A stretch of 63,481 nt of DNA from contig DKDC01000016.1 in assembly GCA_002451695.1 (NCBI GenBank), positions 50,950 through 114,430 on the forward strand, in the 5' to 3' direction. Shown one piece after another: positions 35,216 to 44,599 of this stretch. The DNA is from Prevotellaceae bacterium UBA6858. Its GTDB lineage: Bacteria; Bacteroidota; Bacteroidia; Bacteroidales; Bacteroidaceae. Within the stretch, counting starts at the first letter, position 1, and each line of letters begins with the position of its first letter. A program made the position numbers and the translations under genes. The notes beneath the pieces were generated by a model. It saw only the letters and a list, made by a program, of their open reading frames with translations. It did no database searches and was not told where the DNA came from.

Positions 35216-35611
35216 TTAATATATGTAGCATAATACCTCGCCACCTATCTTTTGAACGGAAGCTTCCTTGTCGGTCATCACACCCTTTGACGTGGAGATG
35301 ATGGCGATGCCGAGTCCGTTGATAACGTGGGGCATTTCTTTGTAACCGGTGTATTTACGCAAACCCGGACGTGAAACACGTGTCAGACTCTTTATTGCGC
35401 TTGACTTGGTGGCAGGGTTATATTTCAAAGCCACCTTGATTACACCTTGAGGGCCTTCTTCCACAAACTTGTAGTTTAGGATATAGCCCTTCTCAAAAAG
35501 GATCTTTGTGATGTCCTTTTTCAAATTTGATGCGGGGATCTCCACCACCCTGTGGTTTGCACGGATGGCGTTACGAAGCCGCGTCAAATAGTCTGCTATT
35601 GGATCTGTCAT
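35216..35611 (-). CDS. rpsH: 30S ribosomal protein S8
   Basis: A 131-residue S8 (MTDPIADYLTRLRNAI...; ending ISTSKGVMTDKEA...GGEVLCYIY). In E. coli S8 represses its operon; no such leader structure was recognised here. Confidence 0.97.
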   Translation of the reverse strand: MTDPIADYLTRLRNAIRANHRVVEIPASNLKKDITKILFEKGYILNYKFVEEGPQGVIKVALKYNPATKSSAIKSLTRVSRPGLRKYTGYKEMPHVINGLGIAIISTSKGVMTDKEASVQKIGGEVLCYIY

Positions 35612-35680
35612 TGATTTGTTTGTTTAATTGATCGGGGACACCCCGACAATATTAAATAAATGTTCTTTTTTTCTTCTGGT

Positions 35681-35983
35681 TTACCAACTCGCCTTCTTCA
35701 CTCCCGGTATGAGTCCACTTGACGCCATCTCACGGAACTGGATACGCGACAAACCGAACATACGGAGATACCCTTTGGGGCGTCCCGTAAGTTTGCAACG
35801 GTTGTGCAGACGTACCGGAGATGCGTTGTGAGGAATTGCCTGAAGTTTGCGCGCAGCCTCGTAAGCCTCTGCGGGATCATCTGTTGTATTGATGATTTTC
35901 TTGAGGGCAGCACGCTTCTCTGCATATTTGGCTACCATTTTGGCACGTTTCACTTCGCGTGCCTTCATCGACTCCTTTGCCAT
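35681..35983 (-). CDS. rpsN: 30S ribosomal protein S14 (zinc-free long form)
   Basis: The 100-residue S14 is the long form without the CxxC zinc motifs (NRCKLTGRPKGYLRMFGLSR). Between rplE and rpsH; about 70 bases separate it from rpsH. Confidence 0.97.
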   Translation of the reverse strand: MAKESMKAREVKRAKMVAKYAEKRAALKKIINTTDDPAEAYEAARKLQAIPHNASPVRLHNRCKLTGRPKGYLRMFGLSRIQFREMASSGLIPGVKKASW

Positions 35984-35989
35984 ATCGTA

Positions 35990-36547
35990 TTAATTGTTTT
36001 TAGCATCTTTAAACGGCAAACCAAACTCCTTAAGGAGAGCATAGCCCTCTTCGTCAGTCTGCGCAGTTGTTACAAAGGTGATGTTCATACCGTTTAAGCG
36101 ATCAACGCTGTCGATATTGATTTCCGGGAAGATTATCTGCTCCTTGATGCCGAGAGAATAGTTTCCACGTCCGTCAAGTTTGCTCTCAATGCCCTTGAAA
36201 TCCCTGATGCGGGGAAGAGCCACGCGTATGAGTTCCTCCAGAAATTCATACATACGCTCACGACGGAGAGTAACCCTTACGCCTATGGGCATCTTTTTAC
36301 GAACCTTGAAGTTTGCTATATCTTTCTTTGACAAAGTGGCTACGGCTTTCTGACCCGTAATAGTCGTAAGTTCCTCGATAGCCTTGTCGATGATCTTCTT
36401 GTCCTGTGTAGCATCGCCCAACCCTTCGTTGATAACGATTTTCTTCAGTACAGGAATCTGCATTTTAGAAGAATAATTGAACTTCTTCATAAGAGCCGGA
36501 GCAATACGCTCGGCATAAACCTGTTTTAGACTTGCGGTATTACTCAT
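35990..36547 (-). CDS. rplE: 50S ribosomal protein L5
   Basis: A 185-residue 5S rRNA-binding protein with KIVINEGLGDATQDKKIID, RKKMPIGVRVTLR and INIDSVDRLNGMNITFVT. The stop of rplX overlaps its start by one base. Confidence 0.97.
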   Translation of the reverse strand: MSNTASLKQVYAERIAPALMKKFNYSSKMQIPVLKKIVINEGLGDATQDKKIIDKAIEELTTITGQKAVATLSKKDIANFKVRKKMPIGVRVTLRRERMYEFLEELIRVALPRIRDFKGIESKLDGRGNYSLGIKEQIIFPEINIDSVDRLNGMNITFVTTAQTDEEGYALLKEFGLPFKDAKNN

Positions 36548-36867
36548 TACTTGATTTCCTCCCCTGATTTTTTGGAATAACGCACGAGTTTGCCCTCTTC
36601 ATTAAGACGGCGGCCTATGCGTGTAGGCTTCCCGCTCTTCGGGTCGATAACGTTGAGGTTCGATATGTGTATCGGAGCCTCTTTCTTTATTATCCCGCCT
36701 TGCGGAGCTTTCGCAGAAGGCTTCTGCGATTTCGACACCATATTGACACCCTCAACGATTGCACGCTGTTCAGCAACGAAAACCTTCAGAACCTTGCCTT
36801 TCTGACCACGGCTCTCCCCGGAATTCACATAAACGGTATCTCCTTTTTTAATATGTAATTTACTCAT
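36547..36867 (-). CDS. rplX: 50S ribosomal protein L24
   Basis: A 106-residue L24 with KOW motif (MSKLHIKKGDTVYVNSGESR, GKVLKVFV). The ATG at 36867 is the family start; an upstream frame to 36909 overlaps rplN and is rejected. Confidence 0.96.
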   Translation of the reverse strand: MSKLHIKKGDTVYVNSGESRGQKGKVLKVFVAEQRAIVEGVNMVSKSQKPSAKAPQGGIIKKEAPIHISNLNVIDPKSGKPTRIGRRLNEEGKLVRYSKKSGEEIK

Positions 36868-36880
36868 TTCTGCTTTAATG

Positions 36881-37246
36881 TTAAAGTACCTCCGGCGCCA
36901 ACGACACAACTTTCATATTAACAGCACGGAGCTCACGTGCAACCGGGCCGAAAATACGGCTTGCGCGAAGTTCTCCTGCAGCATTAAGCAATACGCAAGC
37001 ATTGTCGTCAAAGCGAATGCACGAACCGTCAGCACGGTGAATTTCCTTGCTTGTGCGAACGATCAAAGCTCGTGATACTGTACCCTTCTTCATGTCGCTC
37101 GAGGGGATCACGTTTTGAACAGCAACAACAATGGTGTCGCCTACAGTGGCGTAACGGCGTTTTGTGCCGCCGAGCACACGGATGCATACCGCCTCACGGG
37201 CTCCGCTGTTGTCGGCCACATTGAGTCTTGTTTCTACCTGTATCAT
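36881..37246 (-). CDS. rplN: 50S ribosomal protein L14
   Basis: A 121-residue L14 (MIQVETRLNVADNSGAREAV; GPVARELR near the end). Two bases after rpsQ. Confidence 0.97.
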   Translation of the reverse strand: MIQVETRLNVADNSGAREAVCIRVLGGTKRRYATVGDTIVVAVQNVIPSSDMKKGTVSRALIVRTSKEIHRADGSCIRFDDNACVLLNAAGELRASRIFGPVARELRAVNMKVVSLAPEVL

Positions 37247-37248
37247 TT

Positions 37249-37506
37249 TTACTTAGCTTTTTCTACGATTTCTACTAATCTCCACCTCTTGGTTTTGCTC
37301 AAGGGACGAGTTTCCATTATCAAGACCGTATCGCCAACATTGCACTCATTCTTCTCGTCATGCACGTGATATGATTTTGTCTTCGACACAAACTTGCCGT
37401 AGATCGGGTGCATTTCCTTGAACTTGGCCTCAACAACGATGGTTTTGTCCATCTTGTTGCTCACCACAACACCCTGGCGGGTCTTTCTCAAATTTCTTTC
37501 TTCCAT
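37249..37506 (-). CDS. rpsQ: 30S ribosomal protein S17
   Basis: An 85-residue OB-fold protein (LRKTRQGVVVSNKMDKTIVV; LIMETRPLSKTKRWRLVEI). Between rpmC and rplN. Confidence 0.97.
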   Translation of the reverse strand: MEERNLRKTRQGVVVSNKMDKTIVVEAKFKEMHPIYGKFVSKTKSYHVHDEKNECNVGDTVLIMETRPLSKTKRWRLVEIVEKAK

Positions 37507-37524
37507 TTTACTTTTACCTGCCTT

Positions 37525-37719
37525 TTATTTGTTAAGTTCTCTTTGACGCAATACGGTTTTTATGCGTGCTATGGTACGGCGAGTCTCCTTTATCCGAGAA
37601 GGATTCTCTATGGGAGATATGGAATGATTCAGTTTCAACTGTTGATAGTTGGACTCCTCTGCATCAAGGCGTTCCTTCAATTCCGAAGTCTGAAGTTCGT
37701 TTATTTCTGCAATCTTCAT
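37525..37719 (-). CDS. rpmC: 50S ribosomal protein L29
   Basis: A 64-residue two-helix protein starting MKIAEINELQTSELKERL at the exit tunnel. The ATG at 37719 is preferred to a TTG at 37725; it begins three bases after the rplP stop codon. Confidence 0.95.
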   Translation of the reverse strand: MKIAEINELQTSELKERLDAEESNYQQLKLNHSISPIENPSRIKETRRTIARIKTVLRQRELNK

Positions 37720-37721
37720 AA

Positions 37722-38147
37722 TCAAGCGTTTTTATCGTAATCACGTCGTACAACAAATTTCGTAGTAACCGGCAATTTCTGTGCAGCAAGGCGCAAAGCC
37801 TCCTTTGCAATTTCATATGAAACGCCCTCTACTTCAAAGATAATGCGTCCCGGAGTGATAGGGAACACATAACCTACAGGATCACCTTTACCCTTACCCA
37901 TACGTACATCCGCAGGCTTCTTGGTAATAGGTTTGTCAGGAAATATGCGAATCCAAATCTGACCCTCGCGCTGCATATAACGTGAAACTGCTACACGTGC
38001 GGCCTCGATCTGACGCTGGTTTATCCACTCTGTCTCAAGGCTCTTGATGCCAAAGCTTCCAAATGCCAGCTGATTTCCTCTCTGGGCGTTGCCTTTGCAA
38101 CGTCCTTTTTGAGGTCTTCTGTATTTAGTTCTTTTCGGTTGTAACAT
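37722..38147 (-). CDS. rplP: 50S ribosomal protein L16
   Basis: A 141-residue L16 (MLQPKRTKYRRPQKGRCKGN; GKGKGDPVGYVFPITPGRIIFE). It shapes the A site of the large subunit. Confidence 0.97.
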   Translation of the reverse strand: MLQPKRTKYRRPQKGRCKGNAQRGNQLAFGSFGIKSLETEWINQRQIEAARVAVSRYMQREGQIWIRIFPDKPITKKPADVRMGKGKGDPVGYVFPITPGRIIFEVEGVSYEIAKEALRLAAQKLPVTTKFVVRRDYDKNA

Positions 38148-38160
38148 TGTTCTTAACTAA

Positions 38161-38898
38161 TTAGCGGTTATTGTTTCTTCTCTTGCCGAAGCCGCGTCTG
38201 CGTTCACCACCCTGGCGTCCGTTTTCCTTCTGCTGTGCATAATTGGGTGCAAGATCAACCTTGTGGTAAATCTCACCACGGCATATCCACACCTTTATGC
38301 CAAGAAGTCCTACTTTGGTAAGAGCGGTTGTCTGGCAGTAGTCAATATCTGCACGGAATGTATGAAGAGGAGTACGTCCCTCCTTGTACATTTCCTGACG
38401 GGCCATTTCAGCCCCATTCAAACGACCGGCAATATGCACCTTTATACCCTCTGCTCCGGCACGCATCGTGTTTTGGATGGCCATCTTAATGACACGACGA
38501 TACGCCATTTTACCCTCAATCTGGCGAGCGATGGTCTTGCCAACCACCTGAGCATCGAGATCCGGCTTCTTCACCTCAAAGATATTCACCTGAATATCCT
38601 TGTTGGTAAGTTTCTTCAGTTCCTCTTTTAGCTTGTCAACCTCTTGTCCGCCTTTTCCTATTATAAGTCCCGGACGAGGAGTGCATATCGTTACAGTGAT
38701 GAGCTTGAGTGTGCGCTCAATTACAACTTTTGAAACCGCGTTGCCAGCTTGACGTTCGTCAAGTCGCATTTGGATGTATTTGCGGATATTGCTGTCCTCA
38801 ACAATGTTGTCGGGATAGCTGCGCTCCCCAAACCAATTGGAATCCCAACCACGGATTATACCAAGTCTGTTGCTTATCGGATTTACTTTCTGTCCCAT
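38161..38898 (-). CDS. rpsC: 30S ribosomal protein S3
   Basis: A 245-residue S3 with KH domain (RPGLIIGKGGQEVDKLKEEL) and C-terminal domain (GRLNGAEMARQE), ending in an Arg/Gly/Asn-rich basic tail. Located between rplV and rplP. Confidence 0.97.
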   Translation of the reverse strand: MGQKVNPISNRLGIIRGWDSNWFGERSYPDNIVEDSNIRKYIQMRLDERQAGNAVSKVVIERTLKLITVTICTPRPGLIIGKGGQEVDKLKEELKKLTNKDIQVNIFEVKKPDLDAQVVGKTIARQIEGKMAYRRVIKMAIQNTMRAGAEGIKVHIAGRLNGAEMARQEMYKEGRTPLHTFRADIDYCQTTALTKVGLLGIKVWICRGEIYHKVDLAPNYAQQKENGRQGGERRRGFGKRRNNNR

Positions 38899-38906
38899 AA
38901 TCTTAA

Positions 38907-39305
38907 TTATTTGTCATTTTTTGTTCCGACGAACAGCGTTACGTGATTGGAACGTTTGCGAATACGATAGCCGCGTCCCTGTGGAGCAGGACGCATGCGC
39001 TTTAGAGTGACACCTTCGTCAACAAACACCTTCGTGATGAAGAGTTCGCCTTCTTCAGCCTTGCGGTCATTTTTCGCCTCCCAGTTGCAGATAGCCGAAC
39101 GCAGAAGTTTTTCCACCGGCACCGATGCAGCTTTTGCAGAAAAGCGAAGAGTACCAAGCGCACGGTTGACCTCCATACCACGGATCATATCCACAACATA
39201 TCGCATCTTGCGTGGTGAGGAGGGAACGCCTTTAAGCTTGGCAAAGTACTGGGTCTTGCGGCTTTCCTTGATAGCTTGTGCCGCCAATCTTTTTCTTTTT
39301 CCCAT
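38907..39305 (-). CDS. rplV: 50S ribosomal protein L22
   Basis: A 132-residue L22 with SPRKMRYVVDMIRGMEVNRA and the tunnel-loop region KRMRPAPQGRGYRIRKRSNH. Between rpsS and rpsC. Confidence 0.97.
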   Translation of the reverse strand: MGKRKRLAAQAIKESRKTQYFAKLKGVPSSPRKMRYVVDMIRGMEVNRALGTLRFSAKAASVPVEKLLRSAICNWEAKNDRKAEEGELFITKVFVDEGVTLKRMRPAPQGRGYRIRKRSNHVTLFVGTKNDK

Positions 39306-39348
39306 TATCTATTATTCTTATTTTTTTCTTTTTTACCTGCTTCGGCGG

Positions 39349-39618
39349 TTACTTCTTGTTGTTGCCAGCATGACCGCCAAATCTGCGTGTGGGAGCGAAT
39401 TCCCCAAGCTTATGGCCCACCATGTTTTCTGTAACGTAAACAGGGATGAATTTATTACCGTTATGGACAGCAATGGTGTGGCCCACAAAATCCGGGGATA
39501 TCATTGAAGCCCTGGACCAAGTCTTTACAACGCTTTTCTTGCCGCTTTCATTCATGGCAAGAATTTTCTTTTCCAAAGTAACTGCGATGTACGGTCCTTT
39601 TTTTAATGAACGACTCAT
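39349..39618 (-). CDS. rpsS: 30S ribosomal protein S19
   Basis: An 89-residue S19 (MSRSLKKGPYIAVTLEKKIL; HKLGEFAPTRRFGGHAG). Confidence 0.97.
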   Translation of the reverse strand: MSRSLKKGPYIAVTLEKKILAMNESGKKSVVKTWSRASMISPDFVGHTIAVHNGNKFIPVYVTENMVGHKLGEFAPTRRFGGHAGNNKK

Positions 39619-39636
39619 AATTTACTCTCTTAACAG

Positions 39637-40470
39637 TTATTTTTTCTTAGCGTTAGCTCTTTCAATGATATACTTGTTCGATGCCTTCTTCGGTGTCCTT
39701 GTCTTGAGACCTTTAGCATACAAGCCATTCCTTGAACGAGGATGACCTCCGGACTGTCGGCCTTCACCACCACCCATCGGGTGATCAACCGGGTTCATTA
39801 CAACACCACGGTTGTGAGGACGGCGACCCAACCAACGGCTGCGACCAGCCTTACCAGAGCTTTCTAGAGCATGATCCGAATTGCCAACGCTGCCGATTGT
39901 TGCCTTGCATGCACTGAGTATCTGGCGAGTCTCGCCTGAGGGCAATTTTATAACACAGTAACGACCTTCACGCGAAGTAAGCTGCGCAAAGTTTCCTGCC
40001 GAGCGTACAAGCTTTGCACCCTGACCAGGGCGAAGCTCTATATTATGTATTACCGTTCCCACAGGGATGTTCTGAAGAGGAAGGGTGTTGCCAACCTCTG
40101 GAGCAGCCTGCGCTCCCGACATCACCGTAGTTCCGACTTGCAAACCGTTGGGAGCAACGATATATCTTTTTTCACCATCAGCGTAGAAGAGCAATGCTAT
40201 ACGAGCCGAACGGTTGGGATCGTATTCAATTGTCTTAACCACTGCGGGTACACCATCTTTTTCTCTCTTGAAGTCAACAAGACGGAGCTTGCGCTTGTGG
40301 CCACCGCCACGGTAACGCACCGTCATTTTGCCTACATTGTTACGTCCGCCAGTGGAGCGTTTGCCGTAAACGAGAGATTTTTCTGGTACGGATGCAGTAA
40401 TTTCTTCGAACGTACCAATAATTTTGTGTCTCTGACCTGGTGTAGTAGGTTTAATTTTACGTACTGCCAT
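39637..40470 (-). CDS. rplB: 50S ribosomal protein L2
   Basis: A 277-residue L2, a main 23S binder near the peptidyl transferase centre. The conserved NPVDHPMGGGEGR segment with its histidine and the KRKLRLVDFKR motif are present. Six bases after rplW. Confidence 0.98.
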   Translation of the reverse strand: MAVRKIKPTTPGQRHKIIGTFEEITASVPEKSLVYGKRSTGGRNNVGKMTVRYRGGGHKRKLRLVDFKREKDGVPAVVKTIEYDPNRSARIALLFYADGEKRYIVAPNGLQVGTTVMSGAQAAPEVGNTLPLQNIPVGTVIHNIELRPGQGAKLVRSAGNFAQLTSREGRYCVIKLPSGETRQILSACKATIGSVGNSDHALESSGKAGRSRWLGRRPHNRGVVMNPVDHPMGGGEGRQSGGHPRSRNGLYAKGLKTRTPKKASNKYIIERANAKKK

Positions 40471-40476
40471 ATCTTA

Positions 40477-40767
40477 TCAAATGTTGCTATAAAAATCTAT
40501 TGTATCGCCGTCCTTCAATGTAACGACTGCTTTCTTATAGGCATTGGTACGACCTTTCGTGAAGCCGGAGCGCGTGTAGCGGCTCTTATTTTTGCCTGCA
40601 TAGCGCATAGTGCTGATGCCGGTAACGCTTACATTGTAAAGGGACTCAACCTCTGCCTTGATTTGCACCTTGTTAGCGCGGGGGCTTACTATGAAGCCAT
40701 ACTTATGTTCTTTCTCGGTTAGACGATTCATTTTCTCGGTAACCAGCGGACGAATTATAAATTTCAT
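40477..40767 (-). CDS. rplW: 50S ribosomal protein L23
   Basis: A 96-residue L23 starting MKFIIRPLVTEKMNRL; it forms the docking site for SRP and trigger factor. The ATG at 40767 is chosen over a TTG six bases upstream. Confidence 0.96.
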   Translation of the reverse strand: MKFIIRPLVTEKMNRLTEKEHKYGFIVSPRANKVQIKAEVESLYNVSVTGISTMRYAGKNKSRYTRSGFTKGRTNAYKKAVVTLKDGDTIDFYSNI

Positions 40768-40769
40768 AA

Positions 40770-41408
40770 TCAAGCCTCCTTCTTGTTAAATGCTTCGTTG
40801 ATTTCCATTACGCTCTTCTCTGTCAAAAGAATCACACTGGCATCAAGCACGATGTAAGTGTTAAGAGTTTTGGCAACAGTAACCTTGGTGTCTTGAAGAT
40901 TGCGCCCGGAGAGATATACATTGCGGTCAACGTCGGGAAGAACAACGAGAGATTTCTTGTCGTTAACCTTTAGATTGTTGAGCATTTCAATATAGCTCTT
41001 TGTCTTGGGGGCATCAAACGTGAAGTCTTCAACAACTATGATTGAGTTTTCCTTTGCCTTGTAGCTAAGTGCAGAACGGCGTGCAAGTGCCTTTACCTTC
41101 TTGTTGAGTTTGAAGCCGTAGTCGCGTGGTTTGGGACCGAAAACGCGTGCACCACCTACCAACAGCGGTGAGTTGATATCGCCACGGCGTGCTCCGCCAC
41201 CGCCTTTCTGACGGCCGAGCTTACGGGTGGAACCGCTTATTTCGCTTCTTTCCTTTGACTTGGCAGTACCCTGACGTCGGTTTGCCATATATTGCTTAAC
41301 AGCAAGGTATATAGCGTGGTCATTAGGCTCAATGCCATAAATGGCGTCGTCAAGTGTTACTTTGCGACCCGTGTCTTCTCCTTTTATATTATATACGCTT
41401 AGTTCCAT
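40770..41408 (-). CDS. rplD: 50S ribosomal protein L4
   Basis: A 212-residue L4 (MELSVYNIKGEDTGRKVTL; GSTRKLGRQKGGGGARRGD loop lining the tunnel). Its ATG overlaps the rplC stop by one base (TAATG). In E. coli L4 controls the S10 operon; no equivalent leader was recognised. Confidence 0.96.
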   Translation of the reverse strand: MELSVYNIKGEDTGRKVTLDDAIYGIEPNDHAIYLAVKQYMANRRQGTAKSKERSEISGSTRKLGRQKGGGGARRGDINSPLLVGGARVFGPKPRDYGFKLNKKVKALARRSALSYKAKENSIIVVEDFTFDAPKTKSYIEMLNNLKVNDKKSLVVLPDVDRNVYLSGRNLQDTKVTVAKTLNTYIVLDASVILLTEKSVMEINEAFNKKEA

Positions 41409-42025
41409 TATTTCTTGAGAATTAAGATTGAACCTTTGCATCCGGGAACAGAACCTTTTATCAGCAAGAGGTTGCTCTCAGGAATAACTTTAAGTATCTG
41501 CAAATTGTGTGTGGTTACGCGTTCGTTACCCATCTGGCCACCCATGCGCATACCTTTGAACACCTTTGCAGGATAAGAGCAGGCACCGATAGAACCCGGC
41601 TTTCTCAAGCGGTCATCCTGACCGTGAGTGGTCTGGCCTACGCCACCGAATCCATGACGCTTTACGACACCCTGGAAACCATGTCCCTTAGACGTACCGG
41701 TTACATCCACGAAGTTAGCCCCCTCGAAAACGTCAACGGTAACAATGTCGCCTAAATTCAGCTCCTTGTCAAAATCAGTGAACTCGGCCAAGTGGCGCTT
41801 GGGAGTTGTGCCGGCTTTCTTGAAGTGCCCTTCCATAGGCTTGGTCGTATTTTTAGCCTTTGCCTCCTGGAAGCCAAGCTGAACAGCTGCGTAGCCGTCC
41901 TTCTCCACACTCTTCACCTGCGTAACTACACAAGGGCCAGCTTCGATAACAGTGCATGGCACATTCTTGCCATCAGCACTGAAAACGGATGTCATTCCGA
42001 TTTTCTTTCCTAATAATCCTGGCAT
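41408..42025 (-). CDS. rplC: 50S ribosomal protein L3
   Basis: A 205-residue L3 (MPGLLGKKIGMTSVFSADGK; HGFQGVVKRHGFGG). Between rpsJ and rplD. Confidence 0.97.
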   Translation of the reverse strand: MPGLLGKKIGMTSVFSADGKNVPCTVIEAGPCVVTQVKSVEKDGYAAVQLGFQEAKAKNTTKPMEGHFKKAGTTPKRHLAEFTDFDKELNLGDIVTVDVFEGANFVDVTGTSKGHGFQGVVKRHGFGGVGQTTHGQDDRLRKPGSIGACSYPAKVFKGMRMGGQMGNERVTTHNLQILKVIPESNLLLIKGSVPGCKGSILILKK

Positions 42026-42073
42026 TTCAGTAATTTATTTGAGTGATATGTATTGTGTTATATTTGTATTATA

Positions 42074-42379
42074 CTATACCTTTATTTCCACTTCCACACC
42101 ACATGGAAGTTCAAGTTTCATCAAAGCGTCCACTGTCTTGGAAGTAGAGCTGTAGATGTCGATAAGACGTTTGTAGCTTGATAGTTCGAATTGTTCGCGT
42201 GCCTTCTTGTTTACGAAAGTACTGCGGTTCACAGTGATGATGCGCTTGCGAGTTGGAAGTGGAATAGGTCCGCTCACAATTGCGCCCGTTGCCTTAACGG
42301 TTTTTACGATTTTCTCAGCAGATTTCTCCACCAGAGAATAATCGTAGGATTTCAATTTGATTCTGATTTTTTGACTCAT
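42074..42379 (-). CDS. rpsJ: 30S ribosomal protein S10 / NusE
   Basis: A 101-residue S10 (SQKIRIKLKSYDYSLVEKSA; VSGPIPLPTRKRIITVNRS), which also acts in antitermination as NusE. First gene of the S10 block; a stem-loop separates it from fusA. Confidence 0.97.
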   Translation of the reverse strand: MSQKIRIKLKSYDYSLVEKSAEKIVKTVKATGAIVSGPIPLPTRKRIITVNRSTFVNKKAREQFELSSYKRLIDIYSSTSKTVDALMKLELPCGVEVEIKV

Positions 42380-42405
42380 TGTTTTGTTATGTTGTGTACC
42401 GTTCC

Positions 42406-42437
42406 GGCGGGGTTAAGAGTCATTCGTTAACCCCGCC
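42406..42437 (-). promoter_or_regulatory. Intercistronic stem-loop between fusA and rpsJ
   Basis: GGCGGGGTTAA (42406-42416) and TTAACCCCGCC (42427-42437) form a perfect 11-base stem with a ten-base loop. No T-run follows on the minus strand, so it is more likely an RNA-processing, stabilising or attenuating element at the str/S10 junction than a full terminator. Confidence 0.55.
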
Positions 42438-42454
42438 TTTCCGGGACATTGTTC

Positions 42455-44575
42455 TTATTTCAGCAGTTCTGTATGCCCTTTGATTTCTTCAAGCACCTTC
42501 TCCGCTATCGAAGTTGACACAGGAGCATGGTGGTCATACTGCATAGATGAAGTTGCACGGCCGGAAGTGATGGTACGGAGAGCCGTTACATAGCCGAATG
42601 TCTCAGCCAACGGGACCAAAGCCTTCACAATACGTCCGCCGCTGCGGTTGGTGTCCATGCCTTCAACCTGACCACGGCGTTTGTTGAGGTCGCCTATCAC
42701 ATCACCCATATTTTCTTCGGGGCAAACCACCTCAAGGCGCATTATCGGCTCCATGAGAACAGGGTGCGCCTTGGAGCAAGCGTTCTTGTAAGCGTTGATG
42801 GCTGCAACCTCAAACGAAAGCTGATCAGAGTCAACCGGGTGGAAAGAACCGTCAAGCAGCTCCACTTTGAGGCCAACCATAGGATAGCCGCCAAGCACAC
42901 CATTCTTCATTGCAGACTCGAAGCCCTTCTGTACAGACGGAATGAACTCCTTGGGGATGTTACCGCCGGTAACCTTGTTAACGAACTGTAGGTTGCCATC
43001 CTTAAAGTCGGGATCAAGAGGACCGACATTAACGATTATGTCTGCAAACTTACCGCGACCGCCGGTCTGCTTTTTGTAAACCTCGCGGATGTTGACAGTC
43101 TTTGTGATAGCCTCCTTGTAGTTAACCTGCGGCTTGCCTTGGTTGCACTCCACGTTAAACTCACGGCGGAGACGTTCGATGATGATGTCAAGGTGAAGTT
43201 CGCCCATACCAGAGATAATGGTCTGACCGCTCTGTTCGTCTGTGTGAACAGTAAACGTAGGATCTTCCTCTGCGAGTTTTGCGAGACCGTTGGAAAGCTT
43301 GTCAAGATCCTTCTGGGTCTTCGGCTCCACAGCGATACCAATCACAGGATCGGGGAAGTCCATGGACTCAAGCACGATCGGCGCATCCTCTTCTGCGAGA
43401 GTGTCGCCGGTACGCACATCCTTGAAACCTACGCCCGCGCCGATATCACCCGCGCCGATAACCTCCACAGGGTTCTGCTTGTTAGAGTTCATCTGGAACA
43501 AGCGGGAAATACGCTCCTTCTTGCCGGAACGCACATTATACACATAAGAGCCGGCAGTTACCTTGCCGGAGTAAACGCGGAAGAATGTGAGACGGCCCAC
43601 ATACGGGTCGGTCGCGATCTTAAACACGAGAGCGGAAGTGTGCTCATCCTCAGAAGGACGGCGATCTTCCTCTTCGCCGGTACTCGGGTTTACGCCCTTA
43701 ATATTCGGAGTGTCAACAGGGGAGGGAAGGAACATACAAACATAGTCGAGCAATGTCTGAACGCCCTTGTTCTTGAACGCAGAACCGCAAGTCATAGGAG
43801 TAAGCTTCTGCGAGAGCGTACCCTTGCGGATAGCAGCGATAATTTCCTCCTTGCTGATTGAAGAAGGATCATCGAAGAACTTCTCCATGATAGCATCGTC
43901 AAACTCCGCAGCCTGCTCAACCATCTTGTCGTGCCATTCCTGTGCCTCGTCTTTCAGTTCGGCAGGAATTTCGCCAACTTCATATTCCGCGCCCTGTGTC
44001 TCGTCATTCCACACAATCGACTTCATCTGAATAAGGTCAACTATTCCCTTGAAGTTCTCCTCCGCGCCGATAGGAATTGCCACAACGCAGGGATTTGCAT
44101 GGAGAATGGACTTCATCTGGCTCACAACCTCAAAGAAGTCTGCGCCGGAACGGTCCATCTTGTTTACGAATGCTATACGGGGCACCTCATATTTGTCAGC
44201 CTGACGCCACACTGTCTCACTCTGAGGCTGCACGCCGCCCACCGCGCAATATGTTGCTACAGCACCGTCGAGCACACGCAGCGAACGTTCCACCTCTGCG
44301 GTGAAGTCCACGTGCCCCGGGGTGTCGATGAGGTTTATCTTGTAAGTTTTGTCATTCCAGTTCCAATAGGTAGTGGTGGCAGCCGAAGTAATGGTGATAC
44401 CGCGCTCCTGCTCCTCTTCCATCCAGTCCATGGTGGCCGCACCTTCGTGCACCTCGCCAATCTTATGGGTCTTACCTGTGTAAAAAAGAATACGTTCGGA
44501 AGTAGTCGTCTTACCGGCATCGATGTGAGCCATGATACCGATATTACGAGTAAGATTCAAATCTACTTTTGCCAT
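42455..44575 (-). CDS. fusA: Elongation factor G
   Basis: The 706-residue translocase GTPase has the G motifs AHIDAGKTT, DTPGH and NKMD, domain II, and the C-terminal domains IV-V (GELHLDIIIERLRREF, GRATSSMQYDHHAPV). It is the canonical copy in the str block. tuf does not follow, as in other Bacteroidota. Confidence 0.98.
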   Translation of the reverse strand: MAKVDLNLTRNIGIMAHIDAGKTTTSERILFYTGKTHKIGEVHEGAATMDWMEEEQERGITITSAATTTYWNWNDKTYKINLIDTPGHVDFTAEVERSLRVLDGAVATYCAVGGVQPQSETVWRQADKYEVPRIAFVNKMDRSGADFFEVVSQMKSILHANPCVVAIPIGAEENFKGIVDLIQMKSIVWNDETQGAEYEVGEIPAELKDEAQEWHDKMVEQAAEFDDAIMEKFFDDPSSISKEEIIAAIRKGTLSQKLTPMTCGSAFKNKGVQTLLDYVCMFLPSPVDTPNIKGVNPSTGEEEDRRPSEDEHTSALVFKIATDPYVGRLTFFRVYSGKVTAGSYVYNVRSGKKERISRLFQMNSNKQNPVEVIGAGDIGAGVGFKDVRTGDTLAEEDAPIVLESMDFPDPVIGIAVEPKTQKDLDKLSNGLAKLAEEDPTFTVHTDEQSGQTIISGMGELHLDIIIERLRREFNVECNQGKPQVNYKEAITKTVNIREVYKKQTGGRGKFADIIVNVGPLDPDFKDGNLQFVNKVTGGNIPKEFIPSVQKGFESAMKNGVLGGYPMVGLKVELLDGSFHPVDSDQLSFEVAAINAYKNACSKAHPVLMEPIMRLEVVCPEENMGDVIGDLNKRRGQVEGMDTNRSGGRIVKALVPLAETFGYVTALRTITSGRATSSMQYDHHAPVSTSIAEKVLEEIKGHTELLK

Positions 44576-44599
44576 CTGTAATTACTTTCTCCTTTAACC

